Assembly: GCA_947063675.1 (NCBI GenBank)
Contig: CAMSTM010000005.1
Coordinates: forward strand, 1-46,620
Direction of reading: 5' to 3'
DNA length: 46,620 nt
Source: an uncultured Lachnospiraceae bacterium
GTDB taxonomy: Bacteria > Bacillota > Clostridia > Lachnospirales > Lachnospiraceae
In this document: one piece after another, positions 34,436-43,418 of the stretch
How the letters are laid out: the number at the start of each line of letters is the position of its first letter
Position numbering within the stretch: position 1 is the stretch's first letter
Made by a program: the position numbers and the translations under genes
The notes under the pieces: generated by a model
Database searches by the model: none
What the model saw: only the letters and a program-made list of their open reading frames with translations
What the model was told of the DNA's origin: nothing

Positions 34436-35690
34436 ATTTCTACATGCCAATGGAGGCTCTGAGACATATATTTTTAATATTGGAAAGGGTTTTGAAAAGC
34501 TGGGACATCAGGTCCAGTATTTTGGCATGGAGCATCCCGACAGAGTGGTGGGAAACGACTGGGACTGCTACACCGGCAGCATGGACTTTCGTGGCGCCGG
34601 AGGAGGGGATAAGGCTGACGGCCCGGCGGGGGGCAGGCTGAGAAAGCTTATAGAGCAGGCGGGATATCCGTTTCGGATTATCTATTCAAGGGAAGCATAT
34701 AAGAAAATTACTTATGTGCTTGAAAAGTTTGACCCCGACGCGGTTCATGTAAATAATTTTAACTTTCAGCTGACCCCGTCTATACTGTATGCGGTGAAAA
34801 ACTACAGAAATAAGAAAAGGAAAAAACTTCCCATTATAATGACGGCTCATGACAGCCAGCTTGTATGCCCTAACCATCTGATGGTGATTCCAGGGAGCGG
34901 TGAAATCTGCTTTGCCTGCGAGGGCGGAAAATTTAGTAACTGTACAAAAAACAGGTGTATCCATAATTCCCGGATGAAAAGTATTCTGGCTTCAGCGGAG
35001 GGGTATTTATACAAGTGGCTTAAGGCTTACCGCTATATTGACCTGCTGGTATGCCCCAGCGACTTTTTGAAGGAAAAATTGTCAACGAATCCCCTTCTGG
35101 CGAAAAAGGCGGTTACAATACACAATTTCATTCAGGCTGCCGACAGGCAGGAGAATGTAAAAAAAGAAGATTATGTTTTATATTTTGGCAGGTATTCCGA
35201 AGAAAAGGGAATTAAAACTCTGCTTCAGATATGTAAATCTCTGCCGGAAATCCCTTTTGTTTTCGCCGGTAGCGGGCCTTTCAGAGATGAAATCCTTCAA
35301 ACTGAAAATATAGAAGAAAGAGGTTTTCTGTCAGGGAAAGAGCTGTATCTGGCAATTGCCAGGGCGCGTTTTGTGCTTTTCCCCTCCATTTGCAATGAGA
35401 ACTGCCCTTTCAGTGTAATGGAGGCGCAGATGTACGGAACACCGGTGCTTGGAAGCAGGCTTGGGGGAATCCCGGAGCTGATACAGGAAGATGTAACTGG
35501 GCAGCTTCTTACGGCCGGGGATGCGGATGCATGGACCGGAGCTGTAAAGGCGCTGTGGGAGGATGAGGAGCGGCTTGACAGATATACCGATAATTGTAAG
35601 AAGGTGTCTTTCTATACAGTTGTCGGTTATTGTGATATACTGCAAAGTAAAATAAAAGAATTGATGCAGGAGGACTGTCAGTATGAGTAA
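34413..35690 (+). CDS. GT4 glycosyltransferase with cysteine-rich insert
   Basis: A 425-residue GT-B enzyme starting 23 bases inside the fusion gene, with AAGG seven bases before the ATG. The N-terminus reads FLHANGGSETYIFNIGKGF. After HDSQLVCPNHLM there is a cysteine cluster, ICFACEGGKFSNCTKNRC, seen in a GT4 subgroup and possibly structural or metal-binding. The donor domain has FGRYSEEKGIKTLL, FAGSGPFRDE and ENCPFSVMEAQMYGTPVLGS (EX7E as NCPFSVME preceded by Glu). A Gly/Asp-rich stretch near residues 60-75 is an unusual insertion. Its last eight bases overlap the radical SAM gene, so translation of the two is coupled. Confidence 0.9.
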   Translation: MKILIVNKFLHANGGSETYIFNIGKGFEKLGHQVQYFGMEHPDRVVGNDWDCYTGSMDFRGAGGGDKADGPAGGRLRKLIEQAGYPFRIIYSREAYKKITYVLEKFDPDAVHVNNFNFQLTPSILYAVKNYRNKKRKKLPIIMTAHDSQLVCPNHLMVIPGSGEICFACEGGKFSNCTKNRCIHNSRMKSILASAEGYLYKWLKAYRYIDLLVCPSDFLKEKLSTNPLLAKKAVTIHNFIQAADRQENVKKEDYVLYFGRYSEEKGIKTLLQICKSLPEIPFVFAGSGPFRDEILQTENIEERGFLSGKELYLAIARARFVLFPSICNENCPFSVMEAQMYGTPVLGSRLGGIPELIQEDVTGQLLTAGDADAWTGAVKALWEDEERLDRYTDNCKKVSFYTVVGYCDILQSKIKELMQEDCQYE

Positions 35691-36690
35691 ACGGACTCTT
35701 TACGGGACGGTAATCGTAACTTATAGATGTAATGCGCGCTGTAATATGTGCGACTGCTTTAAGGACCCCACAAAACCTAGCGAGGAAATCACGCTGGAGG
35801 ATATCAAAAAGCTGCCGGAAATGGCGTTTACCAACATTACGGGAGGCGAGCCCTTTGTACGGCAGGATATTCCTGATATCGTCCGGGAGCTGTATAAAAA
35901 ATCCGACAGGATTGTGATTTCCACCAATGGATATTTTACGGACAGGATTATTGCGCTGTGCAGGGAATTTCCCAAAGTAGGTATCAGAATCAGTATCGAG
36001 GGCTTAAAGGAGACCAACGATAAAATCAGAGGAATCCCCGACGGCTTTAACAGGGGATATCAGACCTTGAAAACACTGGTGGAAATGGGACATCCCGACG
36101 TGGGCTTCGGCATGACGGTGCAGGATATGAACTGCGAGGATTTGGTGCCCCTTTATAATATTGCCAACGATATGGGAATGGAGTTTGCAACTGCGACGCT
36201 CCATAACTCCTTTTATTTTAGAAAGACAGACAACAAAATAGATGATAAACTGAAAGTGGCAAGGAATTTTGAAAAGCTGATTAACGAGCTTCTAAAAAGC
36301 AATTCGCCCAAGAAGTGGTTTCGGGCCTACTTTAACCACGGTCTGATTAACTATATTTACGGGAATAAAAGGCTGCTCCCCTGCGATATGTCCAGAAACG
36401 CGTTTTTTATCGACCCGTTCTGCGACGTGATTCCCTGTAACGGAATGGAAAAGAAAGCAGTGATGGGGAATTTGAGGAACCAGAGCTGGGACGAGCTGTG
36501 GAATTCGGAGCAGGCGAAACATGTCAGAGAGTGCACGAGAAAGTGCGACAGAAACTGCTGGATGATAGGAAGCGCTTCACCGGCGATGCATAAATACATT
36601 TGGGTGCCCGGATGGTGGGTGGTGAAGCATAAGTTTTTGAAGGGCGGAAAATACAGCCTGAAAGAAAATCAGTTTATTAAAGATATTTAA
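35683..36690 (+). CDS. Radical SAM protein with SPASM-like C-terminal cysteines
   Basis: A 335-residue radical SAM enzyme. The iron-sulfur motif is Cys16-x3-Cys20-x2-Cys23 (YRCNARCNMC), followed by NITGGEPF (SAM-binding GGE at 54-56) and RISIEGLKETNDKIRG. The C-terminal third has further cysteines in CDMSRNAFFIDPFC, PCNGM, and ECTRKCDRNCW, with GNLRNQSWDELW between, which resembles SPASM or twitch domains that hold extra clusters. Such enzymes modify peptides, but some act on sugars or cofactors. No small precursor peptide gene is visible next to it. It overlaps the previous GT4 by eight bases, so it is likely made with the glycan machinery. The substrate is unknown. Confidence 0.88.
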   Translation: MSKRTLYGTVIVTYRCNARCNMCDCFKDPTKPSEEITLEDIKKLPEMAFTNITGGEPFVRQDIPDIVRELYKKSDRIVISTNGYFTDRIIALCREFPKVGIRISIEGLKETNDKIRGIPDGFNRGYQTLKTLVEMGHPDVGFGMTVQDMNCEDLVPLYNIANDMGMEFATATLHNSFYFRKTDNKIDDKLKVARNFEKLINELLKSNSPKKWFRAYFNHGLINYIYGNKRLLPCDMSRNAFFIDPFCDVIPCNGMEKKAVMGNLRNQSWDELWNSEQAKHVRECTRKCDRNCWMIGSASPAMHKYIWVPGWWVVKHKFLKGGKYSLKENQFIKDI

Positions 36691-36705
36691 TTTGCGGGGA
36701 TGAAG

Positions 36706-38283
36706 ATGGAAAGTACCAACAGGTTAAGCGCCAGCATGGGGGAAATTTTATATTGGTTTTTTTTCGGCGCCCTTTTATTTGCCAAGGGAATAGGGCTTTA
36801 TGACGGACAGGCGGTTTTTAAACTGGTGCTGGTTTTTGCGGCGGCCTGCCTCGGACTGAAAATAGCGACAGATAAATACACTACGGCGGAAATGCTGAAG
36901 ATTCTGGCGGTAATTTCCCTGACGGCGGCGACCTATCTGATGTCGGGGGAAAAGGGAATGCTCCTGTACGGTATGATGATGGCAGGGCTTAAGTATGTGG
37001 ATATCAGGAAGGTGTTTCTGGTGGGCTGCGTGCTGTGGACAGCCGCGTTTTTAGGGATAACGTTTTTTTCCCTGTTCCGTATGGATGAAACCATATATAA
37101 GGTTCATTCAAAATTGGGGCTGGGGCATATTTTCAGGTGGAGCCTTGGGTATCCCCATCCCAATGTGCTGCAGGTTTCCTATCTGATACTGGCTGTATTT
37201 ATCATTTATCTTCTGGGAGATGCTTTTAAATTAAAGCACGCTTTCTGGCTGTTTGCCGGAAATATGCTGGTTTTTCTGTATTCGGTCAGCTATACCGGCC
37301 TGATTGTCTTTCTGTGCCTGCTTTTCGGAAGAATCTATCTGCTTTTCAGAAAAAAACTCTGCTTTTTTGAAAAACTTCTGCTGCAGCTGGTATTTCCGGC
37401 GTGTGTACTCCTGTCGCTGATTGTACCGGTTACCATCGATGTAAACGGCAAATGGTTTAAGCTGCTGAATAAGGTGTTCAGCCAGCGCCTGGAACTTGGC
37501 TGGCTGTATTTAATCCCGGAAAACATCAGCCTCTGGGGGAAGCGGCTTTCAGAGATAACCAACAGCTCAAAGACCATGGATAATGCCTACCTGTTTGCAT
37601 TTATTACCTATGGGATAATTCCCTTTGCCGTTTTATGTATTGCAACTATGTATATGCTGTACAGGTATTTAAGAGAAGATAAATATATGGAGGCGTTGAT
37701 TATTGTCAGTATTATCGTGGGAGGAATGACGGAGCCGTTTCTATACAATACTTCCTTTAAAAACTTAAGTTTTCTTTTTATGGGGGCTCTTTTATTTGAA
37801 AATAAAAAGCAAAAGACGGAGCGGTGCATCATTCCCTGGGAAAAGGCGGGCATCCATATACCGGATAAAGAAATTTCAATCAAAACGGATAAAATAAAAA
37901 TCATGGCTGATAAACTTCGGACGCTGCTTCGCATGGACTGGCGAAAGGCGGCAGCCGGGCTTTTATTCGGGGTAGCTTGCGTGCTTTTGGTGAACAGGTT
38001 TACCTCCTATCCTGATGGCTATGTGGTTTACAGGACGGACTGCTCAGGCATTCCGCAGGAGAGGAATTATTATGATGTGAATAACCCTGAATATCTATTC
38101 TACAGAAGGATGCATCCCTTTGAACAGGGAGAGGAAATAGAGTATTTCGGCGGTAATATTGTTGTGATGGAAAGGGTAAGAGATAATATTGCCGGCCTTG
38201 TGCTGGGATATACTGCCGGGTATGCCCTGGCAGGAATCTGGATAACACATAGAAGCAAAGAAAGGGTCTCCAATGAGAAGTAA
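36706..38283 (+). CDS. Wzy-like polymerase (copy 2) with C-terminal membrane hairpin
   Basis: A 525-residue membrane protein from the ATG at 36706; an ATG six bases earlier has its G-rich site too close. About ten helices in the first 370 residues, with SLGYPHPNVLQVSYL (compare GMGHPNAL in copy 1) and the outer loop RLSEITNSSKTMDNAYLF, fit a Wzy-type polymerase. Unlike copy 1 it continues with a cytoplasmic stretch, a helix (AAAGLLFGVACVLLV), about 60 external residues and a final helix (IAGLVLGYTAGYALAGIWI). This tail has the helix-loop-helix topology of small chain-length or accessory proteins, though I see no sequence match. It overlaps the CotH gene by 11 bases. Confidence 0.78.
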   Translation: MESTNRLSASMGEILYWFFFGALLFAKGIGLYDGQAVFKLVLVFAAACLGLKIATDKYTTAEMLKILAVISLTAATYLMSGEKGMLLYGMMMAGLKYVDIRKVFLVGCVLWTAAFLGITFFSLFRMDETIYKVHSKLGLGHIFRWSLGYPHPNVLQVSYLILAVFIIYLLGDAFKLKHAFWLFAGNMLVFLYSVSYTGLIVFLCLLFGRIYLLFRKKLCFFEKLLLQLVFPACVLLSLIVPVTIDVNGKWFKLLNKVFSQRLELGWLYLIPENISLWGKRLSEITNSSKTMDNAYLFAFITYGIIPFAVLCIATMYMLYRYLREDKYMEALIIVSIIVGGMTEPFLYNTSFKNLSFLFMGALLFENKKQKTERCIIPWEKAGIHIPDKEISIKTDKIKIMADKLRTLLRMDWRKAAAGLLFGVACVLLVNRFTSYPDGYVVYRTDCSGIPQERNYYDVNNPEYLFYRRMHPFEQGEEIEYFGGNIVVMERVRDNIAGLVLGYTAGYALAGIWITHRSKERVSNEK

Positions 38284-39892
38284 GAATAAAAAGCGGGGAT
38301 TAATGCTTCTTGGTTTGTCTCTGCTTTTGGGGGTAATATATTTTAACAGCCCTCTATATGGAAAGGATTTTAACAGCAACTCTGAGGAAATTTCAAAACC
38401 GCAGAACCCGACGGAAAATTCCCGGGAGGACGACACAGAGATATTAATGCGGATGGCGGAAATTGACGGAGAGACAATTTCTGTCAGGGCCTGGCATAAT
38501 GAAGAAGATAACAGGTATTACTTTTTTCTGCCGGAGTACATGAAAAGGGGCATGGAACCTGAAAAGAAAGCAGAGGCGGAATATATTTCCCTGTCGGACA
38601 TTCCTACGGTCTATATCGAGCTTGAGACGGGAACCTTTGATGCGGTGAAAGCGTCAAAGGAGGTACGGGAAAAGATAAGCCTTTCTCTGTTTACAGACGA
38701 AGGGGGCGCAGAGAAAAAGAAGCTTGCAGGCACCATAAAGGCAAGAGGAAACGCATCTTTTCACGCACCAAAATATAAAAAGAGCTATACCGTAAAGCTG
38801 GAGGAGAATGCGGGGCTTCTGGACATGCCGGCCGGTCGGGAGTGGGTGCTGTTGGCTCATTATTACGACGATACCCATCTGAGAGAATATCTTACTTTTG
38901 ATATGGCCAGAACGCTGGAGATGGCATACGTGCCCGCCGGAGAGCTTGTAAACCTGTATGTTGACGGGGAGTTTGAGGGAATTTATTTTCTGGGTGAAAA
39001 AATTGGAATTTCCCCTGAAAAAGTAAACATTACCGATTTGGAGAGCCTGACTCTTGAAAAAATGCCGCAAAGCGCGCTGAAGAAGTATCCCTACGCAAGG
39101 GAAGGCGTCCGGGGCGGACAGGATGTGATTATAGAGAAGGGCTACGTGGCTCATGAGGGGTTTCTGGATATCACAGGAGGATACCTTCTGGAGCTGGAAT
39201 GGCTTAAGGACAGATATAATGAGGAAAAAAGCGGGTTTACCAGCGATGCAAATCAGTGTGTGGTAATTAAAAGCCCGGAATATGCCACCGGCGCACAGGT
39301 GGCATATATAAAACATTATTATCAGCAGTTTGAAGACGCGCTCAGGAAAAGCAGGGAAAATCATACGGAGGAGTATCTGGAATATATTGATTTGGATTCC
39401 TTTGTAAAGAAATATCTCGTGGAGGAAGTGTCAAAAAATATGGACGCCAATATGTCCAGCCAGTATCTTTATAAAGATAAGGATACAATTGACGGAAAGC
39501 TCTACGCCGGACCGGTCTGGGATTACGACAGGGCGTATGATAATAAGGTTGGCGATGTAAATAACCGGGGAGCGGATATGTTCTGGGTGAATCAGGGAAG
39601 CGCAGGCTTTCCCTTCTGGAAAAACCTGTATGAGACGCCGGTTTTTGAAAAACGGGTCCGGGAGCTTTACAGAGATAAGCTTTCGGATGCTTTGAGGGAA
39701 TATGTGGATGAAAAGCTCCCGGAATGGGAGAGTGAAATTCACGATTCCGTTATTGCAGATATGTTCCGGTATCAAAGCGAATATGAGGAAAAAATGGACG
39801 GGGAGGCAAGACTTTCCCGGGAAATGCAGGCGCTTACGGAATTCATCAGAGAAAGAAAGGCATTTTTGGACAGGGAATGGATAACAAATTAG
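38273..39892 (+). CDS. CotH kinase family protein, membrane-anchored
   Basis: A 539-residue protein with one N-terminal hydrophobic anchor (residues 9-24) and an external domain. TIKARGNASF and PKYKKSYTVKL (152-175), DGEFEGIYFLGEKI, SKNMDANMSSQYLY (Asp391) and AGPVWDYDRAYDN (Asp417, Asp419) are the CotH-family blocks. The aspartates match the catalytic and metal-binding positions described for the spore-coat kinase CotH. Bacterial CotH proteins phosphorylate proteins on the spore surface. Here the setting is a polysaccharide operon and the domain faces outward, so the substrate may be a surface protein or a glycan. It overlaps the polymerase gene upstream by 11 bases and the GT-C gene downstream by 16, so it belongs to this unit. 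Confidence 0.9.
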   Translation: MRSKNKKRGLMLLGLSLLLGVIYFNSPLYGKDFNSNSEEISKPQNPTENSREDDTEILMRMAEIDGETISVRAWHNEEDNRYYFFLPEYMKRGMEPEKKAEAEYISLSDIPTVYIELETGTFDAVKASKEVREKISLSLFTDEGGAEKKKLAGTIKARGNASFHAPKYKKSYTVKLEENAGLLDMPAGREWVLLAHYYDDTHLREYLTFDMARTLEMAYVPAGELVNLYVDGEFEGIYFLGEKIGISPEKVNITDLESLTLEKMPQSALKKYPYAREGVRGGQDVIIEKGYVAHEGFLDITGGYLLELEWLKDRYNEEKSGFTSDANQCVVIKSPEYATGAQVAYIKHYYQQFEDALRKSRENHTEEYLEYIDLDSFVKKYLVEEVSKNMDANMSSQYLYKDKDTIDGKLYAGPVWDYDRAYDNKVGDVNNRGADMFWVNQGSAGFPFWKNLYETPVFEKRVRELYRDKLSDALREYVDEKLPEWESEIHDSVIADMFRYQSEYEEKMDGEARLSREMQALTEFIRERKAFLDREWITN

Positions 39893-41661
39893 CGGTGAAA
39901 ATCAATAAAATATGTATGGTTACCGTGAAGGCCATTGGTATGATACTTATGGCATATTTGTTTTTACTCAGCATTTTCAGTACCAGCGTGAGGTCTGTCC
40001 GTAACTTTGGAACGGCCGAAAATCCACAGTGGGGGCGTTATACTTATTTTTTGCCGGATAATCCGTTAAAACACGTGATATGGATTGTGCTGGTGATAGT
40101 GATTTTCGGGCTGGCAAAGGCATATGGCATAAAAAGAAAGCGGGAGCAAAAAGGAAATTCACATGAAAGCAGATGGAAAAAGTACGCGCCGGAAGTTATT
40201 TGTGGCGTTTATTTTCTGATAGTGCTATTATATATTTTAAATACCAGGCTTTTGCCAAAAAGCGACCCGGCGGGACTTCTTCGGATTTCAGAAGAAATCT
40301 TAAACGGTGATTTTCATGAATTTGAAAAAGAGGGGTATATGTACAGATATCCTTATCAGAGCGGGTTTGTTTTTCTGTGTATGGCGGCGGTAAAGCTTTT
40401 TGGCGCGCAGGCTTTTCTGGCCTTGCAGGTGGTAAACGCGGTGGCAATTACTATATTTTTTTATCTGCTTGGAAGGCTGGCGATGATTTGGTGGGGATAT
40501 GACAGAAGTCAGGCAGCAGGCTTTATTGTGATAAGCATGGTCGGCTCCTTTCCCCTGCTTTTATATGTTACTTTTATATATGGCAATTTGCCGGGGATGG
40601 CCTTGTCAACAGCGGCCATATATTTTCAGCAGTTATTTTTAAAGGAGAGAAAAGCGGTAAGGATTTTTGAGGCGGCGGTTTGTATTTCGCTGGCAGTTGT
40701 ACTTAAAAGTAATTGTCTGATTCTCCTTGTGGCGATGGTGATTGTTTTGGGGTGGGAGGGACTCACTGGAAAAGAAAAAAGAAGCAGTATCATGGCGATT
40801 TTCTGTATTTTGGTATGTTACATAGCAGTAAATCAGGCAACACTGTTTTGTATGGAGAAAGTAACGGGAAAGGAGCTCTCAGGCGGAATACCCAAAACGG
40901 CTTTAATAGCTATGGGATTGGAGGAGGGAGCGGCGGGACCGGGAACCGAAAACGGAACAAGCAACCGGATTTATGAGGAAAACGGCTATGACAGCAGGGC
41001 GGCGGATGAAGTGTCAAAGGAAAAAATTGCTTCTATCATGAAACAATATATGAAGAATCCGCCGTCGCTTATCAGTTTTTTTGCAAGGAAAATGGCGCTA
41101 CAGTGTAATGAGCCCACTTTTCAATGCTTTAGCATTACAGGAGGCAGGGAAAGCACTGTCAGTGTGCCGGTATGGCTGGACTTTCTTATTGCAGGAAAAG
41201 GAAGTTTATATTTAGCGGAAATTATGAATGGTATGCATGCGATTATTTTGTTTGGCGTATGTGTGTGCATTTTTTCCACGAATGTAAAAAAGCAGAGCCT
41301 GGACGAATTGATATTTTTGATTATCTTTATTGGAGCTTTTCTCTTTCAGATATTTTATGAGGCGAAAAGTCAGTATATGCTTATTTTCTTTTTTATGCTG
41401 CTTCCCTATGCTATGCAGGGATACCGGGTTTTATTAAGAAATCTGGTAAAATCAGGGAAGAAAGCAGGAAGAAGCATAGCGGTTGATTTTGTAAAAGAGA
41501 ATAAAATGAAGGTGGGAATTGCATCAGGCGTGGTGTGCCTGATAGTGGCGGCCGGTATCTGGACGGGGCTGTTTGAACATACCATATGCCTGCAAAGCAG
41601 CGCGGAGCAGCTGGAAGAATATTATGAGGTGGTACAGACCAGAGAAAATCCAAACGGATAG
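39877..41661 (+). CDS. GT-C-type integral membrane glycosyltransferase (GT39/ArnT-like), tentative
   Basis: A 594-residue membrane protein with about twelve hydrophobic segments. The first long outer loop contains PKSDPAGLLRISEEI (Asp130) then YRYPYQSGF, the pattern of GT-C transferases that use polyprenyl-phosphate sugars on the outer face of the membrane. A second large loop lies between about residues 320 and 420. The C-terminal region again contains helices and ends in a short external tail. It begins within the CotH gene. I cannot name the family with certainty; a polymerase or other multi-pass protein is possible. Base composition becomes visibly richer in A and T from here on. It may add a side-branch sugar after export. 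Confidence 0.7.
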   Translation: MDNKLAVKINKICMVTVKAIGMILMAYLFLLSIFSTSVRSVRNFGTAENPQWGRYTYFLPDNPLKHVIWIVLVIVIFGLAKAYGIKRKREQKGNSHESRWKKYAPEVICGVYFLIVLLYILNTRLLPKSDPAGLLRISEEILNGDFHEFEKEGYMYRYPYQSGFVFLCMAAVKLFGAQAFLALQVVNAVAITIFFYLLGRLAMIWWGYDRSQAAGFIVISMVGSFPLLLYVTFIYGNLPGMALSTAAIYFQQLFLKERKAVRIFEAAVCISLAVVLKSNCLILLVAMVIVLGWEGLTGKEKRSSIMAIFCILVCYIAVNQATLFCMEKVTGKELSGGIPKTALIAMGLEEGAAGPGTENGTSNRIYEENGYDSRAADEVSKEKIASIMKQYMKNPPSLISFFARKMALQCNEPTFQCFSITGGRESTVSVPVWLDFLIAGKGSLYLAEIMNGMHAIILFGVCVCIFSTNVKKQSLDELIFLIIFIGAFLFQIFYEAKSQYMLIFFFMLLPYAMQGYRVLLRNLVKSGKKAGRSIAVDFVKENKMKVGIASGVVCLIVAAGIWTGLFEHTICLQSSAEQLEEYYEVVQTRENPNG

Positions 41662-41678
41662 GGGCAGGAAGGAATATT

Positions 41679-43418
41679 ATGCTGAAAAAATTAAATTTTA
41701 TATTTTCGAAAAGGGATAAAGTAAAGCTTCTGCTGCTAATGATAATTGTAATTGGAGGCAGTTTTCTGGAACTTATGGCAGTCTCTATTTTTTCGCCTTT
41801 TATTAATGTAATTATGGACCCGGAAAAACTTCATGAAAATGCTATTATCGCATATTTTTATCAGCTGTTTAATGTCCAGAGTATTGAATATTTTCTTGCA
41901 ATAGTTGCCGCAGGAATTATTGTGATATATGTGGTGAAAAATATTTATGTAATAGCTGAAAAGAATGCAATTTACAGGTTCTCATACCGGATTCAGAGAA
42001 ATATTTCTACGGATTTACTGAAAGCTTATATGCGGGAGCCTTATACTTTTCACTTAAATAAGAATATTTCTGTCCTTCAAAGGAGTATGCAGGAAGATAC
42101 CGACCAGTTTACTAAAGGGATAATTCATATAATGGAAATGGCGGCGGAGGTATGTGTTTGTATAGCATTGGGGATTTATCTTTTTATAGAAAGTCACTCC
42201 ATTACCATTATTATAGCAGGCCTTTTGGTTTTTTGTCTGGCGTTTTTTTCTTTTATTTCAAAAAAATACTCCAGTGCATGGGGGCGGGAAGGGCAGCAGT
42301 ATAAATCCAGGATTTATCAGTGGATGAACCAGTCCTTAGGGGGAATTAAAGAAATTAAGGTATTAAATAGAGAGGAAGATTTCATTGAGCATTATGACAG
42401 CTATTTTTCAAAGTATGTAAGGGTGCTCAGATTAAACAGGCTGATAGGAGTGGTGCCCAAATATATTATTGAGATGGTATGTATGACAGGACTTTTAGCG
42501 GCGGTAATATTTAAAATATTTTTTGGGCAAAGAGAATTGATTGATTTTGTACCGCAGCTTGCAGTGTTTGCAGTAGCGGCTTTCAGGCTGCTTCCTTCTG
42601 TCGGGAGAATTAATGAGCATCTCTCAGCGGTTCTTTATGCCATGCCCTCTCTCGACCTTATTTATAATGATTTAAAGGAGGTGGAGAAAACCTATAGCGA
42701 TAAGCAGGAGCGGGATAAAACATGGAGGCTCCAGGATAAAATTGAAGTGAGGAAGGTAACCTACAGGTATCCCGATGGAGATGTAAATGTAATTGAAAAT
42801 GCCAGCTTTGTAATAAAAAAAGGGCAGACAGCCGCTTTTGTGGGAACGTCAGGAGCGGGGAAATCGACTATAGTTGATGTCCTGTTAGGTCTTCTGCCGC
42901 CTCAATATGGGAAAATTTATGCAGATGGAATGAATATTTATAAAAATTTGCTGACATGGCAGATGGAAATCGGCTATATTCCGCAGACAATTTATCTGTC
43001 GGACGACAGTATCAGAAATAATGTGGCGTTTGGGATTAAAGAAGATAAAATAGATGAAGAAGCTGTTGTCCGTGCGTTGAAACAGGCACAGTTATACGAT
43101 TTTGTTGAAGTCTTGCCGGAGGGACTGGATACTTTTGTAGGTGACAGGGGAGTACGTTTATCAGGCGGGCAAAGACAGCGGATTGGTATTGCAAGAGCGC
43201 TTTACCATGACCCGGAAATTTTGGTGTTGGACGAGGCTACATCGGCCCTTGACAATGAAACCGAGTCGGCGGTTATGGAAGCTATAGAAAAACTTCAGGG
43301 ACAGAAGACGATTTTAATTATTGCACACAGACTCACTACCATTCAAAATGCTGATGTTATTTTTGAGGTGAATGATGGGAAAGTGGAAGTAAAGAGTAAG
43401 CAGGAAGTGCTGGGATAG
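41679..43418 (+). CDS. ABC exporter, PglK/MsbA-like, copy 2
   Basis: A 579-residue half-transporter with the same domain order as the protein at 15888-17651: six membrane helices, then Walker A GTSGAGKST (389-397), signature LSGGQRQ (494-500), and Walker B LVLDEATSALD (Asp518, Glu519), plus an AHR switch. Shared details include GYIPQTIYL, LPEGLDT and FxxPxxNxxxxPEKL near the N-terminus. The two are clear paralogues or parallel acquisitions, but this copy is much more AT-rich. It is preceded by an AAGGAA site and follows the GT-C gene by 17 bases. It presumably flips a lipid-linked glycan made by the downstream GT-D, GT4 and GT8 enzymes. Confidence 0.93.
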   Translation: MLKKLNFIFSKRDKVKLLLLMIIVIGGSFLELMAVSIFSPFINVIMDPEKLHENAIIAYFYQLFNVQSIEYFLAIVAAGIIVIYVVKNIYVIAEKNAIYRFSYRIQRNISTDLLKAYMREPYTFHLNKNISVLQRSMQEDTDQFTKGIIHIMEMAAEVCVCIALGIYLFIESHSITIIIAGLLVFCLAFFSFISKKYSSAWGREGQQYKSRIYQWMNQSLGGIKEIKVLNREEDFIEHYDSYFSKYVRVLRLNRLIGVVPKYIIEMVCMTGLLAAVIFKIFFGQRELIDFVPQLAVFAVAAFRLLPSVGRINEHLSAVLYAMPSLDLIYNDLKEVEKTYSDKQERDKTWRLQDKIEVRKVTYRYPDGDVNVIENASFVIKKGQTAAFVGTSGAGKSTIVDVLLGLLPPQYGKIYADGMNIYKNLLTWQMEIGYIPQTIYLSDDSIRNNVAFGIKEDKIDEEAVVRALKQAQLYDFVEVLPEGLDTFVGDRGVRLSGGQRQRIGIARALYHDPEILVLDEATSALDNETESAVMEAIEKLQGQKTILIIAHRLTTIQNADVIFEVNDGKVEVKSKQEVLG

